Source: Commensalibacter melissae
Lineage (GTDB): Bacteria > Pseudomonadota > Alphaproteobacteria > Acetobacterales > Acetobacteraceae
Assembly: GCF_009734185.1 (NCBI RefSeq)
Contig: NZ_CP046393.1
Span: 302,501 to 366,500 of the forward strand
Length of the DNA: 64,000 nt
Direction: 5' to 3'
The notes under the pieces are model-generated. The model worked only from the letters and a program-made list of their open reading frames with translations. It was not told where the DNA came from and searched no databases. The position numbers and the translations under genes are program-made. Below are positions 1-9,053 of this stretch, one piece after another. The stretch's first letter is position 1. Each line of letters starts with the position of its first letter.

Positions 1-805
<805 letters not shown>

Positions 806-928
806 CTTGATATAACACATATACACTCATATCGGTCATGTTATGCGGTACTGTATGAAACAGGCCGAAATATCCGCTCTTAACCAACCAATCACATACC
901 AATACAACCCTGCAGGGTATATTGGATG

Positions 929-1046
929 ACCTGGTGGCAATGGCGGGGTATGAACCACCCGATCCCATCCCGAACTCGGCCGTGAAAAACCCCAGCGCCC
1001 ATGATACTATGTCTTAAGGCATGGGAAAGTCGGTCGCCGCCAGGTC
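929..1046 (+). rRNA. rrf: 5S ribosomal RNA
   Basis: About 118 bases that start CCTGGTGGC and end GCCGCCAGG, so the ends pair as helix I. They contain the 5S landmarks CCCGATCCCATCCCGAACTC and the tail with CGGTCGCCGCCAGG. It lies about 120 bases downstream of 23S in the same direction, as expected for the end of an rRNA operon. The 23S-5S spacer holds no tRNA. Ends are approximate. Confidence 0.93.
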
Positions 1047-1230
1047 TTCCAATATACCCCCATGCAATCCCTTGCAATATTCGACAAAAAACTTTCAGTT
1101 CCCGCTGAAACATGCACCGCGAGGGAGCGTAGCCTCCAAGTCTGGTCACCACTTGTCATCCTGACATAAGTCCTGGCAGATCACCATACGCCTTGAATAC
1201 CGTCAGAAAAAGGCATCCTTGTTATACTAG

Positions 1231-1307
<77 letters not shown>

Positions 1308-1480
1308 ATAACTTCCACTCAAAATCGCTATATCATCACTTAAACGAATTTTACTCGTTATATCAGTTTAAAATTTAATTTGATATTTATATATTGCTTG
1401 TTAATTGCTTTTAATTTGCAGGTCTGGTTCATTAAAAGAAATATTATTTTTCTGCAATGTCAATTCTATGAAAGGAGATT

Positions 1481-2890
1481 ATGACGCAAAAAAAAACTTA
1501 CAATTCTATTAATCAGACTTGGTTTAAAATTCTTTTTTTGTTTCATTTTAGTTTTTTTTACAGTGTTTACTATTCTAAATGCGTTTTTTCACAGACTTAT
1601 TCTGATCATGAAATTGATACATTAGACCAAAATGGTAAAAGTGTACCTTACGATTCAGATGGTGAATTATTTTTTCATAAATTAAATGAAAAGTTGGATC
1701 CTCATGGTGTGCAGTTTGCTTTAAGCTGGACAGGTGAAACAGCAGGTATTGTAAGGGGAGGACGTAGAAAGGGTGTCGATTATGCACATCAGATTGCTTT
1801 TTCAGTTGATATGGATTGGGAGAAAATTGCAGGTTTTAAAGGGTTTTCTACTCATGCGATGATTTTAAATCTAGCTGGGCGCAATGCCAGTTCCGATTAT
1901 GTTGGGGATTCACAAATTCAGGCCCAGGAAATATATGGGGGTGGATATGACCGATTATTTCATATGAATTATATTTATATTGAACAACAGTTATGGAAAG
2001 ATCAGGTTAATATTCGTGCAGGACGGTTAAGTGTTGGAAATGAATTTGCATCAAGTCCATTCGCATGTCAGTTTATGTTAATTGCAACTTGTGGTCAACC
2101 CAGGAGTATTCAGTCCCAACAAGGTTTCACACCCTGGCCTGGAACTGTTTGGGGGATTAGATTTTTATTTCATTTAACAAAACAAAGTTACTTCCAATTG
2201 GGTGCTTATGAAAGTTCTCCATGGGGAACCGGTAAAGGGGGTGTCGCAGGTTTTGACTGGAGTACGAATGCTGCAACAGGTGTTTTTATACCAATTGAAT
2301 ACAGTTATAACTCTGAATTTGGTAAAGATAATTTAACGGGATATTATCATATAGGTGCTGGTCTTGATACCAGTCGTTTTCAAACCTGGTCTGCACAGGC
2401 TGTAAAAGGAAATAAAAGAGATAATCGCAGTCAATTTTGGGTTATGATGGATCAGATGATTTTTCGTAATGACCCCAAGAAAGATCATGGATTATATTTA
2501 ATTTTGAATTATGGACATGATTCAACAACAACTTCTACATTTAAGGATCTTTATAATGTAGGTTTTATTAATAAGGGATTTTGGAAGAAAAGACCCTATG
2601 ACCAAATAGGTTTCATGTTTACCTATTATACAGTGCCTAAGAGTTTAAAACATGCACAAAAATATCAAATGACGCAATTGTCTTCCCCTTTTAATGCAAA
2701 GGTTTTGTCATTATTGAATGGTGCACCCGCAGCACAGACAAATTCTGCTTTGTTTGAATTGAATTATGGTATTTCTGCTTATCGTGGTGTTATGGTCATG
2801 CCAGTTGTCGAATATTTTCATCATGTTGCTGCCACTAAAGCCTACAAAGATGCTTTTGTTATTGGATTAAAAACCAATATTAATTTTTAG
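1481..2890 (+). CDS. OprB family carbohydrate porin
   Basis: A 469-residue outer-membrane protein of the OprB carbohydrate-selective porin family, expected to let sugars diffuse across the outer membrane. The N-terminus has a long hydrophobic signal segment (about residues 15-38), and the rest is rich in alternating aromatic and polar residues typical of beta strands, ending in the Asn-Phe that suits an outer-membrane C-terminus. Family-like stretches include the WE.I.GFKG.S.H segment near residues 109-120 and the AGRLSVGNEFASSP segment near 180. AAAGGAG lies about 7 bases before the ATG. It stands alone downstream of the rRNA operon. The family call is by overall recognition; substrate is not determinable. 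Confidence 0.82.
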   Translation: MTQKKTYNSINQTWFKILFLFHFSFFYSVYYSKCVFSQTYSDHEIDTLDQNGKSVPYDSDGELFFHKLNEKLDPHGVQFALSWTGETAGIVRGGRRKGVDYAHQIAFSVDMDWEKIAGFKGFSTHAMILNLAGRNASSDYVGDSQIQAQEIYGGGYDRLFHMNYIYIEQQLWKDQVNIRAGRLSVGNEFASSPFACQFMLIATCGQPRSIQSQQGFTPWPGTVWGIRFLFHLTKQSYFQLGAYESSPWGTGKGGVAGFDWSTNAATGVFIPIEYSYNSEFGKDNLTGYYHIGAGLDTSRFQTWSAQAVKGNKRDNRSQFWVMMDQMIFRNDPKKDHGLYLILNYGHDSTTTSTFKDLYNVGFINKGFWKKRPYDQIGFMFTYYTVPKSLKHAQKYQMTQLSSPFNAKVLSLLNGAPAAQTNSALFELNYGISAYRGVMVMPVVEYFHHVAATKAYKDAFVIGLKTNINF

Positions 2891-3078
2891 AAAATTTATT
2901 CAGAGGTTTTTGTTCAATCTATACTTAGTAAGATGTGAAATCCTTGTATCGTTTCATTATATTGTAAATTAATGAATAAATAGGTAATAATTTGTAGTGC
3001 GTATTTTTATTTTCCCTTTTATATAATGTATAATTAATACAATTTAAAAATTTATTGAAAAAAGGTGGTTTTTCTTTA

Positions 3079-3543
3079 ATGAAACAAAAAGGAAATAGAT
3101 TGATTTTGGGGATAATTGGGGGATTGATGGTAAATTCAATGATTCCGTTCTTATCTTGTTTCGCACGTCACCACCATCATCACCATGTTCCCCCTCCAAA
3201 GACGGTTGAAAAAAAAGAAGATGAAAACACGCCGCAACAAACGATTAAAGACGCGGATTCCATTCCTTCAACCATCAGGCAAAAAATGCAGGAGAATCAA
3301 AGGGTTGAACATTATCAATCTTTAAAACAGGAAAACAAGCCCGCCTTGTTACTTCCCAATCATTATACAAGGGGTGATAAAGGCCATTTAAATGCTGAAC
3401 AAGGTTGGGTGAACAGTAAACGTCAACGTGGTCATCATGATATTGGTATTAATGCACCGCTTCCTCAAACAGCGGACCCAACTCAAAATAAAACACGTAA
3501 CGTTTTTCGTAGAGCAATGCCGATATATGAACCAAATTATTAA
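3079..3543 (+). CDS. small exported protein with a natural His6 run
   Basis: No family recognised. From the ATG at 3079 the product is 154 residues with a basic start and a hydrophobic segment (about residues 6-28) that looks like a signal peptide, followed at once by RHHHHHHVPPP and then a hydrophilic, low-complexity body. A TTG at 3055 would add eight residues, but AAAAAAGGTGG sits at the right distance for the ATG at 3079. The gene ends four bases from the end of the convergent kinase-like gene. The histidine run could bind metal, but that is inference. Confidence 0.6.
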   Translation: MKQKGNRLILGIIGGLMVNSMIPFLSCFARHHHHHHVPPPKTVEKKEDENTPQQTIKDADSIPSTIRQKMQENQRVEHYQSLKQENKPALLLPNHYTRGDKGHLNAEQGWVNSKRQRGHHDIGINAPLPQTADPTQNKTRNVFRRAMPIYEPNY

Positions 3544-3547
3544 ACGT

Positions 3548-4243
3548 TCATGAAGCAATATTTAATTTTTTGGCAATTGCTTTTTTAGCCTGATTAATGG
3601 TTTCTTCAATGGGTTGTGTATTATTGTCAATATCAATAATGGGGGCACCATTATAGGTTAACTGTTGTAATGTTCCAATTTTTTTGATCATTGATTCAAG
3701 GCGATGATCAGGTTTTCTCTGTTGGGCTGTTTCAACGGTTACGTTTAGTCGTATAACCAGATCGGGTGTATGGTTGATCATCCAGTTATAAAGTGATCGT
3801 TCAAGCTTTGTGAGCAGGCGTGTTATGGACGACGCTGGGTTTTCTGTTGTCAGATCAGGTCCATCCAGTCCACCAATAATGGCAACTTGGGGAAATCGGT
3901 CAGTAAGGATGTAAAAGCCTTGCTTACGCAGTGAAAGCATCCTGTAAAAGCGGTAAACGCGACGCAGAGACATTATGAATATTCCCAATGCCAATAATGC
4001 GTTCGGTCCTTTTTTTGATTTAGCCTGTTTATTGGTCTTGGTAATATTTTTATCAAGTTTTTTCCCTAGAAACGGAAGTTTAATCAGACGTCTTCTTATA
4101 TTTCCTGTTTGTCTGCCCAAGTGGCATAATTTTGTAGGATGAACTGAATTCAACCAGCGTTCCAATTCCAGACAGACTGTTGTTTTGCCAGATCCGTCGC
4201 ACCCAATAATAGCAATAATCGGTGGCGTAGAAGATTGTGTCAT
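3548..4243 (-). CDS. thymidylate kinase-like P-loop protein
   Basis: A 231-residue P-loop NTPase resembling thymidylate kinases. The Walker A motif GCDGSGKT is at residues 14-21, a DRFP motif near 114-117 matches the DR(Y/F) motif of dTMP kinases, and an LxVxxxxAQQRK segment near 165-177 resembles the LID region. It is a diverged paralog of the gene at 4503-5231, from which it is transcribed divergently. Being paired and next to membrane and polyphosphate-type genes, it is probably not the housekeeping tmk; the true substrate is unknown. Several kinases of this look occur in cell-surface polysaccharide loci. Confidence 0.62.
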   Translation of the reverse strand: MTQSSTPPIIAIIGCDGSGKTTVCLELERWLNSVHPTKLCHLGRQTGNIRRRLIKLPFLGKKLDKNITKTNKQAKSKKGPNALLALGIFIMSLRRVYRFYRMLSLRKQGFYILTDRFPQVAIIGGLDGPDLTTENPASSITRLLTKLERSLYNWMINHTPDLVIRLNVTVETAQQRKPDHRLESMIKKIGTLQQLTYNGAPIIDIDNNTQPIEETINQAKKAIAKKLNIAS

Positions 4244-4350
4244 AAATTATATATCTCTTGGTTATTTGAATGGGATATCGTAATCTTTCTATATTTCAAT
4301 AGATTACGGTCAAATTTGATTTGTTAGTCAATGAAAACTGTATTATAAGA

Positions 4351-4437
4351 CAACCTTTCCTAGTCTGTTAGGTTGGAAATTCCTTGGAATTTTTCAGTAT
4401 AGAATCAGTAACTTAAAGCAAATCAGGCTTTAAGTTA
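4351..4437. promoter_or_regulatory. cluster of three inverted repeats between divergent kinase paralogs
   Basis: In the 259-base gap between the divergent kinase-like genes there are three inverted repeats in a row: CAACCT/AGGTTG (4351-4356 with 4370-4375), AAATTCC/GGAATTT (4377-4383 with 4386-4392) and the 11-bp perfect TAACTTAAAGC/GCTTTAAGTTA (4409-4419 with 4427-4437). None is followed by a clear T-run in either direction, so operators or RNA structures in a shared promoter region are more likely than terminators. This is inference. Confidence 0.4.
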
Positions 4438-4502
4438 AAACTTGTGTTCCAAAGATATCCATAATTATATACATAAATCTGTTATATTTTAGAAGATTAT
4501 AT

Positions 4503-5231
4503 ATGCATAAAAAAAGATCAACTGAAAATCAGGGCCCATTAATTGCATTAGTCGGTTGTGATGGATCAGGAAAATCAACATTAAGTTTTGATCTTGCTGA
4601 AGCATTAAATCAAGGGCGACCTGCAAAGTGCTGTTATTTGGGCCAAGGATCAGGAAATATTGGTCGAAAGATCAGTCAATTCAGATTTGGGGGAAAAATA
4701 CTTGGACGTATAATCGATAAGAAAGCGGGAACGGCTCGTACCAAGGGAAAAAAAATTCCTGGTGTTTTAACGGCCTTGGTTATTTTCTTTTTTTCCTGTG
4801 TTCGTTTTCTTAATTTTATAAAAATGTTGAAATTAAGAAAACAGGGGGTTTTGATTATTGCGGATCGCTATCCTCAGACAGATGTTGTAGGATTTTATGA
4901 CGGACCCGGTTTGTCAGCTGCACATACGCAAAACCGTTTTATCCAGTTTCTTGTTAAAACAGAATACAGGCTTTATGATTACATGGCTTCCATAAAACCG
5001 GACTTGATAATTCGGTTGAACATTGATGTTGATACCGCATATCAACGTAAACAGGATCACGATTATAATTTGTTAAAAATCAAAGTGGAAGCCACTCAAA
5101 AATTAAAATTCAGAGGGGCACCAATTGTTGATATTGATGCTTCTTTGCCTTATAAAGAAGTTTATGAAACAGCTATGCGGGCAATTAGGAAAGTAGAAAT
5201 TGCATATAGCGAAGGGAAAATAAGGAATTAA
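4503..5231 (+). CDS. thymidylate kinase-like P-loop protein, paralog 2
   Basis: A 242-residue paralog of the divergent gene at 3548-4243. It shares the Walker A motif GCDGSGKS (residues 18-25), a central hydrophobic stretch with R(F/V)xxFxxML followed by LRKQG, the DRYP motif, and the closing GAPI(V/I)DID segment. It is the first gene of a run with the PAP2 phosphatase (start 3 bases after this stop) and the probable CHAD protein. The product should be a cytosolic small-molecule kinase of the dTMP kinase superfamily; substrate unknown. Confidence 0.62.
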   Translation: MHKKRSTENQGPLIALVGCDGSGKSTLSFDLAEALNQGRPAKCCYLGQGSGNIGRKISQFRFGGKILGRIIDKKAGTARTKGKKIPGVLTALVIFFFSCVRFLNFIKMLKLRKQGVLIIADRYPQTDVVGFYDGPGLSAAHTQNRFIQFLVKTEYRLYDYMASIKPDLIIRLNIDVDTAYQRKQDHDYNLLKIKVEATQKLKFRGAPIVDIDASLPYKEVYETAMRAIRKVEIAYSEGKIRN

Positions 5232-5234
5232 TTA

Positions 5235-5840
5235 TTGTTCAATCATAAAATGCTATTTTTAATAGGTTTTATTTTTCTTTTATTTGCTGTTTTTTTATTC
5301 CTTTGCACAGATCTGGATCAGAAACTCAATGGTGTTTTGCTTTCTGATCATGACAGTAGCTTGATTTATTGGAATAGACTTGTATCTAAATCGGGTTCAT
5401 TTGCGGTTGTTCTTCCCTTAAGCTTAATATTCATATTATGGGTCTGGATTCATCGTTCGCATCGAGACGCGGTTTGGCTGTTTGTAATCTTGATTTCAGC
5501 GCGTCTGGTTTTTCTTTTAATGAAAAATATAATTGTTAGAGCGAGGCCCGCTTTTCCATTTTCTCATATTCATGCGACAACCGCCAGTTTTCCAAGTGGA
5601 CATGCAGTCAATGGACTGATGTTTGTGTTGATTATATTATACTGTTTAAGAAATTACAGTTTGGTTTGTTGGATATCATTGATATGGGTTTTTTTAGTGG
5701 GATGGTCGCGTTTGGCATTGGGGGCACATTGGATAAGTGATATACTGGCAGGATGGGGATGTGCGATCATGTGGTTTGCTTTTATGATGGGGATTAGAAA
5801 TACTGTATTTGTTCAAAAATTGCTAGATTATATTTTATAA
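5235..5840 (+). CDS. PAP2 family membrane phosphatase
   Basis: A 201-residue membrane protein of the type-2 phosphatidic acid phosphatase (PAP2) superfamily. All three signature motifs are present: KX6RP (K97 to R104-P105), PSGH (120-123) and SRX5HX3D (S158-R159, H165, D169), with about five or six hydrophobic segments. Family members hydrolyse lipid phosphates such as undecaprenyl pyrophosphate or phosphatidic acid on the outer face of the inner membrane. The start is a TTG; AAGGA at 5222-5226 sits about 8 bases before it, which favours this start over the ATG at 5250. It is coupled to the upstream kinase-like gene. Confidence 0.82.
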   Translation: MFNHKMLFLIGFIFLLFAVFLFLCTDLDQKLNGVLLSDHDSSLIYWNRLVSKSGSFAVVLPLSLIFILWVWIHRSHRDAVWLFVILISARLVFLLMKNIIVRARPAFPFSHIHATTASFPSGHAVNGLMFVLIILYCLRNYSLVCWISLIWVFLVGWSRLALGAHWISDILAGWGCAIMWFAFMMGIRNTVFVQKLLDYIL

Positions 5841-5882
5841 TCAGGTAGGTTTTTACTGTATTAATTTTATAGCGGAAATATC

Positions 5883-6770
5883 GTGAATTTTAAATTTTTT
5901 ACCAAGCCACAGAATATTATACAATTTGAGGGTTTCCATTTTTCTCGTTTTCAATGTGATCAGCTATATGAAATGATTTTGGTGGATGATGAAATTCACC
6001 TCAATGTTTCATTACCTGACAAACTTGTATTTGATTATACACAGGATCAACTGATTGACGGTTTTATGATTAGTCGTCAATTATGGGTGGAAGGGGTTAT
6101 GGAACCCGCATTTATGAATATTTTGCATTCCTTGAGATACTCTTGCCATTTATCCAAGGAAAATAAAGCCGTTTACAAGAAGGTAAGGGCCAAATTCAAA
6201 CATTTGTGCTATGCATATAGGGCTTTTGATGAACGCCATTGTAGACCGTACTGGCTTGGCAAGATGACGGGTTTATTAGGCAAATTACAGGATGGCTTCA
6301 AAAACAGGAAATCTCTCATTGTAAAACCAAGGGCGGTATTTCTGGATTATATTTGGCATGAAAAAGGGTTGTATTTATTAAAACGGGAAGTAAATTGCTT
6401 TTTTCCCTGTAACCTGAAAAGCTTTGTAAAATATTTTCGAAAAAGACTGGAAATTATTAAGAAAGAGCTTGAAACACATGTAACTATAACAGCTCATGAG
6501 TTTCATAACATGAGAAAAACAATCAGTATGATTGCAGCCACCTATGGTACTTTTGATGTTTTGTTTCCATCAGATTATCATCATCAGACTTTTCAATATT
6601 TATCGACAATTAATGGTATGATGGGCGATTATCATGATGAATTGGTGGAAAAAAAATTGAATAAAATTCAAAATTACTATTTTGATCGATTTATGATACC
6701 TGAAGAAATTAAGAACAGGTTAAACACTTTTGCAGGTCGTTTTATAGACGATAGTAATGATTTTTATTGA
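5883..6770 (+). CDS. probable CHAD domain protein
   Basis: A 295-residue soluble protein starting with GTG. The C-terminal half carries HEFHNMRKTISMIAATYG, then a hydrophobic region and MGDYHDE, which resembles the H..R...K/R and LGD..D signatures of the second half of CHAD domains. CHAD proteins bind polyphosphate through basic and histidine-rich helices. The middle (KKVRAKFKHLCYAYRAFDERH) is similarly basic and helical. The gene lies 43 bases after the PAP2 gene and is probably in the same transcript. The family call is tentative; the N-terminal 70 residues are not recognised. Confidence 0.45.
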   Translation: MNFKFFTKPQNIIQFEGFHFSRFQCDQLYEMILVDDEIHLNVSLPDKLVFDYTQDQLIDGFMISRQLWVEGVMEPAFMNILHSLRYSCHLSKENKAVYKKVRAKFKHLCYAYRAFDERHCRPYWLGKMTGLLGKLQDGFKNRKSLIVKPRAVFLDYIWHEKGLYLLKREVNCFFPCNLKSFVKYFRKRLEIIKKELETHVTITAHEFHNMRKTISMIAATYGTFDVLFPSDYHHQTFQYLSTINGMMGDYHDELVEKKLNKIQNYYFDRFMIPEEIKNRLNTFAGRFIDDSNDFY

Positions 6771-6777
6771 TCTTGTT

Positions 6778-8544
6778 TTACTTTATTGAATGGATAATCA
6801 ATTTTAAAATGAACCACCAAGCGTAAATGGATGCTGATGATGATGCTTCATTATCATCTAGTAGTCCATGAGCGGTATTATTACGAAGATTAAAGCCTAT
6901 TGGATCAATAAATAAACTTTTAAATTCAAAAAGTAAATTTACATCTAAAATTTTTTCTATTTCAGGTGATTTTAAAAGAGCATTCAGGCTATTATATGTT
7001 TCAATATTATTTTTATCCAAATTGCTGGTACGAACTTTAATTTTTTTAAGTTGATCTCTTATAATATTTTCGACTTGCGGGCAAAGTAGATAAATAGCAG
7101 CTATAAAATCCTTTTGAAAACCTGACCACAGGGCGTTTGCTATGATTTTTTCCCGATTTTTAGGAACAATAGGAGATTTATGACAGATATTTTCAAAAAT
7201 TTCTTTTGAAAATTTATCTTCTTTATGAAGTTGGTTCAGCCCTTCATTTATCAATGTTATGTTTGTATAAATAATTAATCTATATTTTTCTTGTTTTTTT
7301 TCATTTAATTTATTTTCTTCATCGTCAGGCGAGATTTTTGCGATTATACGTCCATCATCACTTCTATAATCTTTTGTAAATAAATTAGAGAAAAAAAATT
7401 GATCTGATTCTTTTACAGCATTTTGAACAAGATCTTGATAATCAATACTTAAACCGGTAAAATATTTGAGAGTTTCAATAGGATCTGTTTTGTTTGAAAT
7501 ATGTTGTACAAATCCTTGCACTGAATTTGTAATATTAATGGGGCCTATATATATTTTACGCATATTTGCTAACACTATTTGGTTAGATTCTTTTAATTTA
7601 GCGTGAAGGTTGTGTATTTTATTATCTACATCGTAATCGTTTCGATTTTTTTTAGGTATTTTATTATATGTTTGTAAAGCTTCCTCATAAATATAATAAG
7701 CGCTACAATTATTATTTTTATATCTAAAATCCCCATCATATTCATGATATTCGGCTATGTTGAAAAGAGATTTTATTTCATTTTCTTTATCGTGAAACTG
7801 TTTATATTTATTGTTTAGAAATGTTAAAATAATTATTGCTAAATAAAAATTATTTTCATTTTTAAGTTGAATTGCCTCTTGATATAATTTAGGCATTACA
7901 ATTTTTTTTAATACATCCTTATTTTTTGTTTTATCTATTAATTCTGCTAATATTAATATTAGTCCACTGTCATTTTCATTTTTAAAAACATCTGTCAATT
8001 TAGATAGTATTTTATCTAATCGATTATTGTCATTTATCTGTTGACACAAATAAATCGCACGTTCGTAGTATTTGTTCAAATCTTGGAACAGAAAACTTAC
8101 ATTTTTTTTGTTGTCAAAAGTGTAATAAGTGTATGAATCAATTGCGATTTGGGCATATTTATAATTTTTTGGTTCTTGAACAAGCCATAAAATATCGGCT
8201 ATTCTTGCTTTTAACGATGGTTCAGGAATGTCATTTAATATAAGGCTTAAGAATTCAAGCTCTTCTTTTGTAAGATCTGAAGGTTCTTTAGTACGTCCTA
8301 GTATATTTGTATAAAAAGCCCTAAAAGGTTTATCTTTATTATCAGCATCTAAATACATTAAAGAAATTTCCGCTAACAATTCAAAAATTTCATATTGTTC
8401 TTGCTGTTTAATATCTAGCTTTTCTTCTGCAATTTTTTTTAAACTGGAGTTAAGTTCAACGTAAGAAACAGGATTTTGTTCTGGTTCATATTTCCAATTA
8501 CATTCAAGAAATGCCTCTCGCGTTAGTTTTGGCGAACTTTTCAT
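6778..8544 (-). CDS. DUF4209 domain protein with HEPN-like RX4H motif
   Basis: A 588-residue protein whose C-terminal 110 residues match the DUF4209 pattern: a YLLCPQVENIIR segment, then LLKSPEIEKIL, LLFEFKSLF.DP.G.NLRN..AHGLL and a final AWWFILKLI helix. The RNNTAH at residues 554-559 fits the R-x4-H catalytic motif of HEPN ribonucleases; that link is my inference. The N-terminal 450 residues are helical and repeat-like, without a signal peptide or membrane segment. A hand count over one 60-base line (7861-7920) gives about 23% GC, well below neighbours, and the gene sits next to tRNA-Phe, which suggests acquisition by transfer. Function unknown; defence is one possibility. Confidence 0.7.
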   Translation of the reverse strand: MKSSPKLTREAFLECNWKYEPEQNPVSYVELNSSLKKIAEEKLDIKQQEQYEIFELLAEISLMYLDADNKDKPFRAFYTNILGRTKEPSDLTKEELEFLSLILNDIPEPSLKARIADILWLVQEPKNYKYAQIAIDSYTYYTFDNKKNVSFLFQDLNKYYERAIYLCQQINDNNRLDKILSKLTDVFKNENDSGLILILAELIDKTKNKDVLKKIVMPKLYQEAIQLKNENNFYLAIIILTFLNNKYKQFHDKENEIKSLFNIAEYHEYDGDFRYKNNNCSAYYIYEEALQTYNKIPKKNRNDYDVDNKIHNLHAKLKESNQIVLANMRKIYIGPINITNSVQGFVQHISNKTDPIETLKYFTGLSIDYQDLVQNAVKESDQFFFSNLFTKDYRSDDGRIIAKISPDDEENKLNEKKQEKYRLIIYTNITLINEGLNQLHKEDKFSKEIFENICHKSPIVPKNREKIIANALWSGFQKDFIAAIYLLCPQVENIIRDQLKKIKVRTSNLDKNNIETYNSLNALLKSPEIEKILDVNLLFEFKSLFIDPIGFNLRNNTAHGLLDDNEASSSASIYAWWFILKLIIHSIK

Positions 8545-8713
8545 TGTTTTAAATTTCTTTCATGATTTTAAATTAAGGTTAAATTCGTTTCGAATAAAAT
8601 ATAATAAACGCAACGAAATTTAATGAAATTAAATTAAAATTGAAAAGAGATCAGTGTTTTGTGGCAAATCACTGCAAACTACTAAATAATATATTTATTA
8701 TAATTAATTTTTA

Positions 8714-8789
8714 TGGTGCCCAAGGGCGGAATCGAACCACCGACACAGCGATTTTCAGTCGCTTGCTCTACCGACTGAGCTACTTGGGC
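8714..8789 (-). tRNA. tRNA-Phe (GAA)
   Basis: Read on the minus strand this is a 76-base cloverleaf: acceptor GCCCAAG/CTTGGGC, D-arm AGCTCAGTCGGTAGAGC, anticodon loop CTGAAAA with anticodon GAA, T-arm GGTTCGATTCC and an encoded CCA. It lies between the DUF4209 gene and yacG. No second copy of its 3' end, as an integrated element would leave, was found nearby. Confidence 0.97.
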
Positions 8790-8840
8790 ATCTTGATATT
8801 CGCTTTCGGTATTTGACGCGAATCAATGTATACAAAGCAT

Positions 8841-9053
8841 TTACCCTACATTGGGATCAGGATCAAGTCTTTCTTTTATGGAATTTAGCAATTCTTTTTC
8901 TTCCTCTTCATTTTGTGGAGGGGATGCAATGCGATAATCCTCGTAAAACCAACGACCTAGATCAATATCGGCGCATCGTTTAGAACAAAATGGTTGGAAT
9001 TTTTCTTGGGCCGGTTTTTTACAGATAGGACAATGTAACGCAGGTTTATTCAT
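8841..9053 (-). CDS. yacG: DNA gyrase inhibitor YacG
   Basis: A 70-residue zinc-binding protein of the YacG family, which in E. coli binds GyrB and inhibits DNA gyrase. The four zinc ligands are visible as CPIC (residues 8-11) and C.KRC (near 23-27), followed by the family's DLGRWFYEDYRI segment. The ATG overlaps the end of the RNase E/G gene by 8 bases, so translation is probably coupled. This rng-yacG arrangement is common in alphaproteobacteria. Confidence 0.93.
   Translation of the reverse strand: MNKPALHCPICKKPAQEKFQPFCSKRCADIDLGRWFYEDYRIASPPQNEEEEKELLNSIKERLDPDPNVG

Noticed and set aside
8714-8789. tRNA-Phe as attachment site of an integrated element
   Set aside because: No integrase and no second copy of the tRNA 3' end were found on either side of the DUF4209 gene within the window.
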